Counted from the stretch's first letter, positions 1-13,560 are shown. The stretch is DNA of 64,000 nt from Trissonchulus latispiculum (GCA_030248195.1 JASAND010022100.1:1-64000), one strand, 5' to 3'. The notes: generated from the letters alone by a model not told the origin. Made by a program: numbers and translations.

Positions 1-3000
1 GTATATCAAATTAGCTGATAGTCTTATCAAAAATGTATATATTATAATGTGTTATTTTTAAAACGTAATGTGACTGACACGTTACTATTAACACAAAAGA
101 ACACGACAATTGCCATGACAATGTTATCTAAACAATCTATAACTAATATCATATGACTCCATACATCTTTTCCGATTTACGCACTTTTTGTTTATAACTA
201 CGTAACTATGTTTCGAATAAAGAAATAGAAATACAACGTCTAATGAAGTCTAGATTTCAGACCTCTTCCTATAAATAAGGATGTAAATGAAATATAAACT
301 TCAGAATAATCCAACATGCCCATTGCTGCTATGCATTCACTCATCACCTGGTAGACTTATCAGCTATAGACTCACTGTAGCGGTATAAATCACCTCATTC
401 TGTTGGATTACGGTTCTTCTTCCGGATTGCGATTCACCATTGCTTGATTAATGCTCAAAAGCAGTAGCGTAATCATACCGTTGTAGGCAATAATCAAAAC
501 AGTGAATCAAACTAACCGTCAAAGCAGAACTTATCACAAGAAAAATAAATGAAAATCATGCTAGCAACAATGACAACAAAGAAACCTTATGGATCATTAG
601 ATTCTTGTGTTGTAGGATACTCGTACGGAAAGTCAATAGTACAAGTAACCGTATTGACACTGAGGTCATAAATAATAGCGACCGACACTACTACATATAG
701 CCGAAGAAACAGATTCAGCAATTAGTCTATTTGTTATCCTCTTAACACAATTAGCTCAAATGTAAATTCTAATTACACCACATTTTTAGATAAGTTTAAC
801 GAATCATTATGCATCGTTACAACGCTCTTGATGTGCTGTATTGAATGGTATAAAGCAGTTTGCAACAGCTTCCAGTTATAAAAATTATCACTTTAAACAT
901 TCACAACTATTAAAAGAAATGCCACGTTGCATAGGTTGTTCTATGGACCTTGTATTGATGACCGCAACAAACTGTCTTACACAAATAAATACAGCATGAA
1001 CACTATTACTACGATGTATGATGCTTTATAGCTGTGTACATGTATTTTAATAATCCTTTCCGTTCAGGATTTTGTGTTGCAGTTATAATGAAAAATATAT
1101 AGCGATTATTCAGTGTATTTATTACTGTGCATTTGTATCAAAGTAGTTGTGTATGCACAGCGTAACATTGGTTTATAAGTATAATATGCAAAAGTTGCAC
1201 GAGCTTTTTCTAATGTTGCATCAGTAGTAGCTAGGTCCGACATTGTTTGATGATTCCAGCCATTTGCGTGACGGAAGCGATCTGGACCTTGTTGTTTTGG
1301 AGCAATTTCACACGGCCGTTTAGGAGAACGCGTTGTTCTTGAGGGAAAATCTTTTGGCGTGCACTTTGAGGCTGATAACTCTCATTTGATAATAATCACT
1401 TTCTTAATAACTAATAAAGTGGACAACGAGAAATTTTAAACCGTATAAAAGAAATGATAAATATAAATTGTTGTTGGTGCGCTACGATAAATCTGCATCT
1501 TAAATCACGTCTTCTTAAGTACATCTGGAGCTAAATCTGAATGCATGGTTCCTTAACAAATGTACCTATACCAAACTTGAGGAGTAAGAATTTCTTTACC
1601 CCACCAAGTCATTGACTTGGCTTCAGTCTCCAAATAAACATACTACATTAATAACATGAAAATGTAGAAGTGTTGCTATACAAATGTATAATTCAGACTT
1701 GGTACCGAAGTCTTCAATAAAATAGTATTCGATATAATTCTGAAAGAATGCATTTACCGTTGACTTTATTTAGGTACCGAGAAAATTTCCTTAACTTTTG
1801 CATTACTGATAAAAAGCCTCACCAGGCAAAGCTGCTACATCGCCATACAGTTTTCATGATTTCGAAACATACCTAAACAGCAACATTGAAACTGGAGACT
1901 ATAACACCGAGCAAAGAAATATCACCGAAGACTTTCAGTTAAAGATGCAAATAGGTGCAGTCAAGAACATTCATGCGACACAGATTCAGAACAAACTATA
2001 ACAGAATCCATTGATTTATGGAACATATCAGTATGCACAAATGAAATTCTTTGATAAATGCTGAATGGAACAACACAAAGAGGCTCCAGGACATCATTGC
2101 TGTTGGCATCAGTATATCATCATCATGATCCAGCTCTCACATAGTACTCAAGATTTCTTTGGACACGGGTTCAAAATTAAATTTGAAGTTCTGATGCGAA
2201 AATAAGCACTGATAATGCAAATGTTTTACATAACAACAGTATGAACATATACATCTGTATTTATGAGCTTAAATATATGATGACATCCATCGATATCATC
2301 GTATTTTTGTGAACGAAGTTTTGTTTCGTAAATTCGTTCGGAAAAAGAAGGTAACCGCACTAGACAACGGCTACCGATTGTGCATTTTGCATATATTAGC
2401 CGAGACGATCACCCCTACCGAGATTCCACAAATATAAAAGTTAATAACAAGTGTTCTTTCTGCGAGAAACCACAGATGTTGGTGATTATCTTTTCACAAA
2501 ACTGAAACTGAAATTTATTATTAAACAAGTTTCTTTGCAATTTCTGCAGAGCTATCGTTGATACTATATTTGTGTCATAAAACACAACTATAATAAGTAT
2601 GATTAGATCAATATAGGATAATCAGAAACAACATCAATTTATTTTTCAGTTATATCTTCGTCGACGGCTACGAGACAATACTAGAACATTTTGATGTACT
2701 GGCTGAAAATGCGAGATGTCAGTCATTTCAACGAGAAAATAGTCTTGGGAAATATTAGCGGTTTTATACGAAAATTTAATTTGGCTGAAACAAATACCGG
2801 ACAGTAACTACAAAAATTCGGCCACGTCAAACTGTAAAAATTTGCATATTAATCCTACACGTGAAATGGTAAAATATTATTGTAGCAAGTGGCGAGATAT
2901 GTATACAGAGATTTGATAAATATATCTCACCAAATATAATATACAAAACTGCCTAGAACAATGGAGATCAAACTAAATTTGCAGAGATATTGTAAATGTC

Positions 3001-3780
3001 TCTGTCCGAAAACAGTACTGCCAATTCTAAAACCAGGAAACTCAAAAAAAAATTACAATGTGAGCACACCACTGTAGGTAACATTTTGTCCCTACTTATA
3101 AAGATCTTACCCAAACCTGTTATGACAAACTAAAGAAAAACTGTACCCTATTGTACACGATATGGTAGATATACTGTAACACCAACCATTAAGATGAAAA
3201 TGTATAAACATAAGTCCTATAAACTGTAGAAAAAACTGTAAATGAAAACAAAAATTGAACGGCAAATCTAAGTGAATCCTCAATAAAGTTATGAGTTTAA
3301 GAAGTTATACAGATAGATCAGGAACTTGTAAGTCGATTGCGTTGAAGACGACGGACAGGTATACTGATTAACCTGCGCTATATGTAAGAAGTTCGTTATG
3401 AGGCAACGGCCATATATTGATTTCCGTACTCCTGTAGATTCGATGCAAGGAATTTATCATAGAAACCGAATGTCGAAGAGTTTCTCATGAGAAGTGGGTT
3501 AGTGTCGATGGGAAAGAAGACATTGGGATGGGAAAAATGAATAAAAAACTACAGTAATTACAAAAACCATTCTAGACGCAGTTATGTGCTGCACCTACGC
3601 ATACACATTTCAATAGATCTGGAAGGATACAAGGTGCCCACATTAAAAAACGAAATAACGGATTGAAATTTTTAAACTTCAAAAAAACACCAATACGAGC
3701 TCAGATCTGGAAAATAAAGACTACAGCGTAAAAACAGAAACCTTCGGTTTGTTTTTGTGTAGATACGAACTAACCTCAAA
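1..3780. other. Unassigned AT-rich non-coding stretch
   Basis: I see no open frame worth reporting, no RNA gene and no clear repeat structure. It could hold introns, distal regulatory DNA or old decayed repeats. Confidence 0.4.
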
Positions 3781-3789
3781 AACAAATAC

Positions 3790-4119
3790 TTAATCACACT
3801 GTGCTACGAGAAATTTTGCACAATCTAACTTTGCCGTAATGAAATGTGACCATGTTGGCTTTGCTACAGCCGTACGTTTTTGACCAAAAGTATGTGAGAC
3901 CCATGTGGAGCGCTCCATGCCAAGTCTGGGAAATGAGACCGAGATCTCTGATTTGTCGGAAATTTTGGAGCTGAAGCCGCCTACAGTAATCTCCGTGCTC
4001 CGCTTGCCGATATCTGGACCAACTTTGTAGTGTGGATTTAACAAGACTAGAATTGGGAATAAGTACGGAAATTCCGTGACTGTGCGGAAAATGACCGGGA
4101 AGCGCAACAAGTATTTCAA
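3790..4119 (-). other. Unrecognised 109-codon open frame
   Basis: This minus-strand frame from an ATG contains a Ser/Arg-rich middle and no signal peptide, membrane segment or domain that I recognise. Splice sites are not evident at its edges. It is longer than expected for chance in AT-rich DNA, but could be transposon-derived or fortuitous. Confidence 0.15.
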
Positions 4120-5687
4120 CTGAAATTATAATAAGTTTTCTGAATATAACAATACCGCAATGGGTAATTTTAAACTGTGTACGTAGTAACGGAAACTCTA
4201 AAGAGATTACTTTAGTTTATGCCTAGTTAGTTGTTAAAAAATTAATTAAACAAAAATATTCTGTATTGTCGTATTCATTTATGTGTCGACGTTTGTATGA
4301 AATTGCTACTCACGGCTTCATCTGATGCATTAATTTGTTGTGCGGCCGATATGGCATTTTCATGCAAACAGGTAACCCAGTGTCATAGCTATGAAAGTCG
4401 TTGATTGTTTTCAAGTGTTTTATTTCGTTGAACTTGCAACTTTAGACCATACTGAAACTGGTAGCGAGCTCTAATTTGAATCGAAAAACAGATTTTAGAC
4501 CCGTGCTCTCGATTTTCTCAAATTTCCGAAATCTGTTTCGATTCCCCAACCTAACATGCAAATCTTTAAATTTGAAAAGTTTCAGTTTTGGTCGACGTCA
4601 AAATGTGCTGTAGCTATTATTATTATTAGTAACTTTGACTGAAACGGAAACCTCGTAATGTGCAGCTTAGAGTTGTGTTGATGATCAGAAATCAAAAAAA
4701 AAATCAAAGTTAATTTTGGATGCTGTTTTTGATTTTTTGATTCAAAATCAAAACCAAACATTATTGAATGTGCAGGTGAATCAAAAAATTCCAGAAATTT
4801 GGCAAATTTAGCACATGCACAAAAAATCAAGAATCAAAATGTTTGCTTCCAAGCGAATCAATGCGTTTTTTTGATTTTTGATTTTGATGCAGCGTCTTCT
4901 TTTCCCAGCTATAATGCCGAGCATGTCATAAGTGTCTTACATGCACTCTTAACGAGCTTCTCATGTTGAATATGTGATTAGCTTTGATATTTCATCCAGT
5001 TCTTATGTATTTTGTACATTTATAAGTTGGTAACCCGTTTAAAATCTTGGAATATTGCTCATCGCCGCAATTTCCGAGTGCTAAATGCGCTGTCCTGCTT
5101 TTTGTTTTCAAGTCATGGTGGATAAGCAGTAATGATTTAAAGGCGATGGTGATTGTTCCATCGACGACCGCTTTTGTATAATTTGCAGCGATATAAGTAT
5201 TATAAGTGATATGGTATGCTATGATCGCTCTGTCAGGGTGTGACTCCGCCCCTTTGCACATTTCCCCCGAAAAACACTACACCATGTTGTGGCATTACGC
5301 CTGCAAAAATTCACCGGTGCTGAAATTTTCCCGGGGAAAATTTTGATCCGCCAAAATAATTATCATTACAGTTAGATTTTAGCTAGTAAATTACATCTAG
5401 ATACATGATGAAGAATAAAATTTCCTGAAAAATCAAAAATGTTGTATGATTAAGTAGGTATAATTGAAATTAAGATTTTTAAATTAATTTAAATCTAATG
5501 TTGAAATTTGCAAGCTTTTCTCGCACCTTTTGCCTAAGGAAATATAAAACCATGACAATTATGAATTCAGCTTTTTTGCTAAATATTCACGGGCCTAAGG
5601 GGGTATACTAAATACACTGATTGAAAATCTCCGTTTGCGCTCAATCGTAGTAATTAACTGGGTTCCTCTCAAAGTAGTTAAGGGGTA
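4120..5687. other. Unassigned stretch with short mirrored motifs
   Basis: AT-rich sequence without a supported gene. Around 4680-4890 there are repeated 'aatcaaaa' and 'tttttgatttt' motifs in both orientations, which suggests an old hairpin-type repeat. The short open frames here look fortuitous. Confidence 0.3.
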
Positions 5688-5873
5688 AATTTTCATGAAT
5701 TTTACTAAAAGCCTCGTTGTTGCAAAAGTTAGGTAGTTTTTGCCACTGTAGTATTAGGTTTGAGTGTAAAATAGGTTAAAGTTTGAAAGAATTCCATGCA
5801 ACGTAGCGTCCTGCGGATCCATGCAAATGTATGGTCTTGAAGATTAAAAATCTGGACATGATGCGTACAACAA

Positions 5874-8446
5874 CAAGAGATTGAAACCGGATCACGTAAT
5901 TTTACGTGACCCGGTGACCCAGCCGATTTTCTGCATCCTGTTGTGACCTGCGACCTATTCTACGGTATTTTTGAAAATTGAGGTTTAAGCCTGGAAAAAC
6001 TTAAAAAACTTATTGGAATGCTAAGACTGAGTGTTTTTTGATCTCTCGACATTTTTGAGATCTAAAATACAGAGGTTGGAGTAAAATTTCTACTTTCACC
6101 TTAAAGTAACATCGGAAAAGTATATTGCGCTTGAATTCAAATCTCAAACTGATTTGGACGATTTCGCATTCGATGTGAAATGAACTACATATATAACTTT
6201 TTGAATCAACCAAATTGGAATATAATATGCTTTGCCAACGTCATCATATCGTCTAATTCAAATCATAAAGCTTAACATTAGCACTTTTAGGGTTTTATAT
6301 TATATACTTTATTTAGATATTTCGATTTAGTTGTATGAGGCCGATTCTGGGTAGGGTCAAATCTCGTCTTGACAACCTTCAAAAATCGATTTGACTCAAA
6401 CTTTTGCAGACTTTTAGCTGTTATCGACGTCAAAAGTAAAACCTCCAAATGTTACAAGCTCAACTCCGTATGTTTAATCGAGTTATAGCAAAATTACGTG
6501 ATTTTCGACTCTGCCACTGAAAGTCGCCGTAGGACTTCACCAATCAACATTGTGCTCAAACCGATAGAAGGATCAGACAGTTCATATCTTAACCATACAG
6601 GCACCATGCTATGGGGCACCTATCCCTGCTTCAGTTTGAGTTTTCGTTGATTCATGGTCCGCAGTCGGCGACGGTCGGGCATACCTAACGCCCTTCAAGC
6701 TCAGTTATCGCATTTCCACATTTTTGACCAAGCAACCTCATATATGCCTTTACAATTTTAAAACATAATTTTATCTATATGCAACCAACGCACATGCCAA
6801 AAATGAGCAAAATCCCAGACCCACTTTTGAGATATGGCCATCCAAAGTTCGAAAAATCATCGATTTTCAGCCAAAACAGCGATTATGGCAACTTTGGCCC
6901 ATCGTAGCCGGTTGGTGGCAACAGCTATTGGCATAATATTTTCCACACGTAAACTAGGTACCATTGGCAACGCTTTGGGTAAGTTTCAGCCAAATCTGAG
7001 AAATTTTTTCGATTTTCCGGCCGCATGTTGGGGGGTTTGAAATATCGAAGAAAATAAAATTTCTCAGATTTGGCTGGAAGTGACCCAAAACGTTGCCAAT
7101 GGTACCTAGTTTATGTGTGGAAAATATTACGCCAATACCTGTTGCCATCAGCCGGCTACGATGGGCCAAAGTTGCCATAATAGCTGTTTTGGCCGAAAAT
7201 CGGTGATTTTTCTAACGTTCAATGGCCATATCTCAAAAATGGGTCGGATTTTGCTCGTTTTTAGTATGTGCGTTGGTTGCATATAGATAAAATATTTATA
7301 AAAATTGTGTGGTACAAAGGCATAATGAGGTCGCTAGGCCAAAAGTGATGGAACAGCCTTTACCGAGCTACTTGAAGGGCTTTAAGGTCTCGACCGTCGC
7401 AAAAACTTGCGGAGACATGAACGCTAGAAAACTTAAACTTGTGATGTGGGCGCCCCAGGTATGGTGCCTGTATGGTTAAGATATGAACTGTCTGACTCTT
7501 CTCTATCGGCCTGAGCATCAATTTGAGCTGATTGGTGAAGTCCTATGAGCGACGTTAGTGGCAGAGTCCGAAAATCACGTGACCTGCTATAACTCGTTCA
7601 AATATACCCGAGTTGAGCTACAATATTTGGAGGTTTTACTTTTACGTCGGGTGGCTACAAGTCCCGAAAGTTTGAGCCAAATCGATTTCTGAAGGATTTG
7701 TCAGGAAGCACAGTGCAGCATCAGTCGAACTTCATCTGAAATCGACTCGTATATATATGGTTGAGGAGTTTTCACTCAGCGGAGATTCTTTGAAATATTC
7801 TTGCTATGGCTAAGATTCGAACAATATATTCGATAAATCCAATCAAACCAAAATTCATTAGTTCCCAAAGACACAAGCCATTACAATTAAAATGCCGAAA
7901 GCAAAACTTCCAGAATCTCTGAGTACCTTGTTTGACTGAGATTGTCCTTTTCACACGACATTTCGAAACACACAGTCTGACCCCTTCCCTCCAAACATAT
8001 TAGCAGCGGCGAAAAAATATCTTAAAGTATTAGAGTTACGGAAAATTATACATCTTAAACTAGAGATCTCAGACTCTCAGGGACCACGCTCCTGGTTTTC
8101 AAATATGTCTTCTAGTTAAGATTCAATCATAGTTTCAAACTATATGTCCCAACCTTGACAGAGACATTACAAATATTATGAGTACACTACAGCGACAAGC
8201 ATTTAAATAGCTACACGATTAGGTTTAATAATATTACTATTGCTAGTTTTGAGTAATGATTGAAGCTTTGAGGTGGTCGAAACTGGTAAAAATTTTGAAA
8301 AATATGCTTTAACATGCAGAAAATTTCCCCCAATCAAAAATACCGGGTCAAGACCGGGTCAGAGCTCTTGACCCGGTGACCCGGTGACCCGGTCCATTTA
8401 GTGACCCGAACTGACCCGGTGACCCGGTGACCCGGTTTCATCTCTG
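5874..8446. mobile_element. Non-autonomous hAT-like DNA transposon (2573 bp)
   Basis: The ends are imperfect inverted repeats. The left begins CAAGAGATTGAAACCGG and the right, read inward, begins CAGAGATGAAACCGG. The flank on the right is GTACACAA (8447-8454) and on the left GTACAACAA (5865-5873), an 8-bp duplication with one extra base. A CAGAG terminus and an 8-bp target duplication are typical of hAT elements. Sub-terminal runs of the unit 'gtgacccg' occur at both ends (5895-5925 and 8345-8436). The empty target site is visible in the paralogous repeat near 9905-9920. No transposase is encoded. A large palindrome (6322-7752) sits inside. Confidence 0.75.
6322..7752. repeat. Large imperfect palindrome nested in the hAT-like element
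   Basis: The left arm (about 6322-7010) and the right arm (about 7050-7752) are reverse complements with moderate divergence. Matching pairs include 'aaaatcgatttgactcaaac' with its partner near 7670-7690, and 'aaatctgagaaatttt' (near 6995) with 'aaaatttctcagattt' (near 7056). The short open frames on both strands here mirror one another and are not genes. Confidence 0.8.
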
Positions 8447-8939
8447 GTACACAAACTTCGTCTCTCCCTGATCGCTATGCGCAAGGCACGGCACCCTAAT
8501 TTTCCAGTAATAGTTCTGATAATAGTGCTTTGATATCGTGTAAACTAATCTCTAGACCATTGTAATTATTTTCTGTGCGTTACAATAAAAGTGCGAAAAA
8601 TTAGGTGTTGTAGGTCCATACGGGTAGAGGTTAACTAACGTCTAATGAGCTGTGCTTTACCAAATGGACCCAACTTTGCTCGAATTAATACTCCAAGTAT
8701 CTGTCTTAACTTAAGTAAAAATGACGTGATTTTCGTTAATCCCTTACTCCCGTTAATCGTTAAGTTAAATAACTTCTGCTTATTCCTGTTTTTCTAACAA
8801 AAACGCTTTTAACCAAAAATTTAGTTTAAAACTGCTGGAAACCTTGAACACTGGACAAGGCACAGAATTATAAACTTGTCAAATCGTCAAAGACGAAAAA
8901 TATAACCTAAACTATTCGCATTACTAAACTGGGCTTATT

Positions 8940-9260
8940 CCAGGTAATCTTTCTTGGGGGGCTCTTTGGGGGCCCCTCTGGGGGCGAGTCATTCTTGGGG
9001 GTGGGGCGAAAATTTGTCTAAAAACATGCTAAAAGTACCGCTATTTTATCGTAATCGCCAGTAAAGTTAGTTTTGAATGCTAAAGTAGCGCTTAAATACG
9101 CAAAAATCTACTAAAAAATCTCCGGCACAGCCGGAAATTGTTTGAAAATTTGGCGTTCTGAGCGATTTTGGCAAAAGTTGGTAACAAACGGGGCACCCAC
9201 TTTTTTTGGGGGGGGGCGCTTTTGGGGGGGAAGGTGTTTATGGGGGGACAACTAGAATAA
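8940..9260. repeat. G-run-rich repeat segment
   Basis: Several runs of six to nine G occur at 8957-9005 and 9211-9245, flanking AT-rich sequence that contains a short hairpin (tccggcacagccgga). The G-run ends resemble those of the TTAA elements in this window, but I cannot define boundaries. Confidence 0.4.
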
Positions 9261-9359
9261 ACCCAGCTAAATCCAATCAAGCTTGGCTGTCATCAGCAAA
9301 AAGGTAGATAAGCAAGTAAACGTTCACTCGCAGTAGCAGTATTGTTGATATAGAATTAC

Positions 9360-9599
9360 CTCCTGTGGATGTAGCTCGGCCAAAAGACTCAGCGATACAC
9401 TGATCGGTATTGAGGTCTGTTTAATAAGATCACTGGTACACGGGATGACATACAGAGATGATTGCATAAAACGTGGATTACAGTTGCCCTGATCGTCGCA
9501 GTAAAAGTCTGTCGTCACTAAGGGTGGATTCTCTGCTCGGGGAAAGCCAGACTGAAACAACCCGCTTCGGGCCTGCCGATTATCTTCAACAACTTGCAC
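9360..9599 (-). CDS. Internal coding exon of an unidentified gene (80 codons)
   Basis: On the minus strand a 240-nt fully open segment is bounded by an acceptor (cttttatag at the 9600-9608 side) and a donor (GAG/gtaattct at 9352-9359). It is in phase 0 at both ends. The predicted peptide contains DFYCDDQGNC and VIPCTSDL, so three cysteines lie in a polar, extracellular-looking context, followed by a hydrophobic stretch (IPISVSLSLLAEL). I do not recognise the family. No partner exons were found nearby, so it may belong to a gene with long introns or be an orphan or pseudogene exon. The amino-acid composition looks coding, unlike neighbouring frames. Confidence 0.5.
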
Positions 9600-9733
9600 C
9601 TATAAAAGTCAAGCTAGGTACCAATACAAAAAAAGTAGAATTTTGTCAAACACACAAGTTTGTAATCAAAAACACCGATTGATTAGTCCTCAGACAACTA
9701 CCAAACCATCAAGTTAATAATAAATAAACTTAA

Positions 9734-11127
9734 GGTGGGGGGCTACGCATTTCAGTAAAAGTTCGATGTTGGAAAAGCTAGCTAGTCTTTTGCCATATAA
9801 TAGTATTAGGTTTAGTGTAACATAGTTTAAAGTTTGAAAGAATTCCATGCAGCGTAGCGTCCTATGGAGCCATCAGAAGTTGGTGTTGTCAGTCCAAAGC
9901 TCGACATGACACATACACTAACTTCGTCTCGCCCTGATCGCTATGAGCAAGGTACAGTACCCAAATTTTCCAGAAATAGTACTGACATATACCGCTTTGA
10001 TATCTTGTAAAATAATCGTTAGATCAATGTATATACTTTTCTGTGCGATACAATCAAAGTGCGAAAAATTGGGTGTTGTAGGTCTATACGGGTGGAGGTT
10101 AACTAACGTCTAATGAGCTGTGGTTTATCAAGGGAGCCCAACTTTGCTCCAATTAATACTCCAAGTATCTGTCTCAACTTATGTAAAAATGACGTGATTT
10201 CGTTAATCCCTGCGTTCGCAATGCTAGATTACATTATTGATATTGTCGCCGTTATTTGGTGCCATTTCGAAGATGTGAGTCAATTACTCCAAAGTGCTGC
10301 GGCAGAATCGGCTGAAACTGCGCATTACAGGCCAGTGAGTGTACCAAGATGTGCAGAAAGCTAGGTAACTAAATCTCGCTCCAATGTTTAGAAATGCTAG
10401 ATTGATTTCTCGAAGTATGGATGACGATCGCTCCAAAAAGCTCTAAGACAGTTGTAAGCGCATACTGAACGAAGCAAGGGTCGCATCGAAAAACGAATTT
10501 CATATTCGCATTCAGCAGGTCAAGTAACCCCTAAAAGCACCTTTTCGGCAAAATCGGAGACAAAAAATTTTTTGACCCCATTTTTACTGCGCAAAGCTAG
10601 CTTTTCATGCCTAAAAATAAGGGTTATTTCTTAACAAAAAGTTTGCTAGCACACAAACCAGAAAACCAAAACCCTCGAAACTCACAGACAGTTTGCCCCT
10701 ATTAGAGCCTAATATTTGGTAAAAGGCTGGGGTAGGCTAGGGGCTATCAATTTTATTAGATCGAAAACGGCGCACGGTCACATCGCAACTTTTTGTCAAA
10801 TTTCAAACTTTGAGCTGTTATAGCTGAAGAAGGAAGCAACGCTCGAAAGCCGGAATACTTTTAATATTTAGTATTAGTAACAGTTAACATTTGTAGCAGA
10901 AAGTTTCAGAATTGGTCAAACCGTTAATCCACCAGAGTTCAGAAAAGCTTTTTCAAAAAACCCGCTTTTCGCCCCAAAATTTCGACTTTGGCGTAGTGCC
11001 AGAATCGATGTGTGTTAGATATAATAATGCCCACTACGGACTATTTAACCTTGATATGTTAGCTAATCATATGCCAAAACGTAGGTTTCTCTGAAGAAGT
11101 TGGGCAAAACCGTTCGTAGCCCCCCCC
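9734..11127. mobile_element. TTAA-flanked G-run inverted-repeat element, copy 2 (full length)
   Basis: TTAA at 9730-9733 and 11128-11131 flank inverted termini. The left starts GGTGGGGGGCTACG and the right, read inward, starts GGGGGGGGCTACG. The element is 1394 bp with no transposase. Its left third matches the split copy at 5692-8750. TTAA target duplication is the hallmark of the piggyBac group, but assignment from the ends alone is an inference. Confidence 0.65.
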
Positions 11128-11711
11128 TTAACTTCAACTAATTATAGTTCAACAAAAGATGTTTGCAAGGCAGCATTCGAGGGTGCTACCAGTTTAGGAG
11201 TCCTCGAGGTCTAGAGACCCCTTTTGCAGTGATAAAAATAGCAAACTTTATATCAAAATCAGCCTTCGACAAGATTAATTACTATTCGAAGAGGAAGTAA
11301 ACATTCACTGCAACACTTTTGGACAAAAATGCGAAAATTTCAACTTCTGGGGTGCTCCGTCCACCAGACCCTCTCTTTGGAAGGTCTCACCTGTCATTTA
11401 CGTACAGTATTCGTCGTGTGTTCTAGGGAATTGAAGACCTAAAGTCAATGTCAATGGCTTCTCATAACAACGAGTTACTGAGCAATACAAATAATCACGT
11501 TAGGATGGAGACCGCAAATAAGCCCATAATGACACAGAAAACCGATACAACTACACACTTAAATAGTTATGGTGTAGGCCAGGAATGCACTTACTAGACA
11601 TTTCTACAAATAGGACTCTGTAAAAAGAAGACAAATAACTACTTTCTTTCTTACTAAATACAATGTACACTTATATGGAAACGCTCCATGCTAACTTCAG
11701 CTTATCTAGTA

Positions 11712-12886
11712 AACTAAAGTCTGACCAAAAATTCTTGGAACCGAAATGTGAGCGGCTGTCCTGAGTTATCATTTGAAGGTAGCCTATACAATGTATATAT
11801 TTTTCGAATCCTCAGGAACCCGAGATTTCGAAAATTCGAAAAAATCCGAAATTCCGGATTTCATTCACGGAAAATTTAAAATTTTTAGTTTTTCGCCAAA
11901 TTTTAATCGCAACCAAAATTTGGTTCACACAGTCGAATAGAGCTGGTCCCGCTACACATTTTTGCTCTTAGAAGCTTTTCACGAAAATGCACCCAATTTC
12001 CGGAATTCCGGGTTTTCTAAATTACCGGATTTTAAAAATTTCATCCAATACCCTCAAGATGGGTATCATTCGAAAGCTCTTATCGAGCTGAACAACTTTT
12101 GTAATAGAACGAACTCGTGAAAATGCACACAATTCCCGGAATTCGAGAAAACCGGATTTTCCGGATTTTAAAAATTTTCTCCAATACCCACAATATGGGT
12201 ATCATTCGAGAGCTCTTGATGAGCTGAACAAATCTTGTAATAGAACCAACTTGCAGAAATGAGCCCAGTTCGCGGAATTCACGAAAAATTTCCAAGCTAG
12301 AGTGAAATCCGAATTTGTGAATTCCGGGATTTAGGTGCATTTTCAGACATTGGTTCTATTACAAGATTTGTTCAGCTCATCAAGAGCTCTCGAATGATAC
12401 CCATATTGTGGGTATTGGAGAAAATTTTTAAAATCCGGAAAATCCGGTTTTCTCGAATTCCCGGAATTGTGTGCATTTTCACGAGTTCGTTCTATTACAA
12501 AAGTTGTTCAGCTCGATAAGAGCTTTCGAATGATACCCATGTTGTGGGTATTGGAGAAAATTTTTAAAATCCGGTAATTTAGAAAACCCGGAATTCCGGA
12601 AATTGGGTGCATTTTCGTGAAAAGCTTCTAAGAGCAAAAATGTGTAGCGGGACCAGCTCTATTCGACTGTGTAAACCAAATTTTGATTGCGATTAAAATT
12701 TGGCGAAAAACTAAAAATTTTAAATTTTCCGTGAATGAAATCCGGAATTTCGGAATTTTTCGGATTTTCGAAATCTCGGGTTCCTGAGGATTCGAAAAAT
12801 ATATACATTGTATAGGCTACCTTCAAATGATAACTCAGGACAGCCGCTCACATTTCGGTTCCAAGAATTTTTGGTCAGACTTTAGT
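11712..12886. repeat. Near-perfect 1175-bp palindrome (foldback element)
   Basis: Arms of about 540 bp (11712-12248 and 12351-12886) are almost identical reverse complements; for example 'gaggattcgaaaaatatata' at the right pairs exactly with the left arm. Each arm holds two tandem copies of a unit of about 130 bp (from about 11985 and about 12116) containing 'gggtatcattcga' and 'gagctgaacaa'. The middle (12249-12350) is itself an imperfect hairpin. There is no coding potential; the open frame at 12080-12340 is a shadow. High arm identity points to recent origin or arm-to-arm conversion. Confidence 0.9.
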
Positions 12887-12889
12887 TCC

Positions 12890-13560
12890 GGGAATTTCCT
12901 GTTCGGCTCTAGTCCAAGTTATCTACAGTAATCTCAGCTAGGCCTAGGTAAAACTAGTTTCTGCAGCATCGTATCTGGGATAGCTCTAATTTGAATTTAC
13001 GAAAACTACAGTTACAATAAGTATGCATATTCCATGACCATGGACTAAATACTGGCCAACAAGAAAACTAACTATTTCAACTGAAACGTTAATCACTTTT
13101 CTTAACGAGAACTGTGTATATCACAATGGATAATTCTGTAATCTGAATATAATACGTAATAACAACCTGTAAACAAATTACGTATTGTATGCTTAATTAA
13201 ATGAATAATAGCAATACAAGAAGAGAAACTATTTCTATTTTTATGCATTCTATTTATGCAACTGTGAAGTGTTTCTAGGGATTATACTGTACATTTGAAT
13301 GCAAATTGTTGGCTCTTATATGTGTTAGGTTTATGTATGAGGGCTTTCATGCCAACATACACAGCACTTGTCGTTCAAAACTTTTGTAGCAATTTTGGAT
13401 TCTATTTTATAAAGTGTGTTATTTGGTGTTGTTACTATGTTGTACATATTAAATAACAGAAAGGTTTAATTGAATGATACAGAAAACTATCAAAATGTGT
13501 ATATCAAAATAACCACAACACAATTGCAACTCAATTTCATTGAAACACTGATAAAAAGTT
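12890..13560. other. Unassigned AT-rich stretch
   Basis: No supported gene, repeat or RNA feature is visible. Confidence 0.35.

Larger units (their letters stand above)
5688..8750. mobile_element. TTAA-flanked G-run element, copy 1, split by a hAT-like insertion
   Basis: Sequence after TTAA at 5688-5691 through 5873, and again from 8447 to about 8750, is collinear with 9734-10230. The shared segments include 'gaattccatgca', 'tgatcgctatg' and 'tactccaagtatctgtct'. The two halves are separated by the insertion annotated at 5874-8446. No transposase frame is present, so this is a non-autonomous copy. The right end is not clear. Confidence 0.7.

Noticed and set aside
6834..7178. Paired similar open frames on both strands (ATLAHRSRL)
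   Set aside because: They are mirror copies generated by the palindrome arms, not a gene pair.
12080..12340. 86-codon minus frame
   Set aside because: It lies wholly inside the 11.7-12.9 kb palindrome; its length is a by-product of the repeat.
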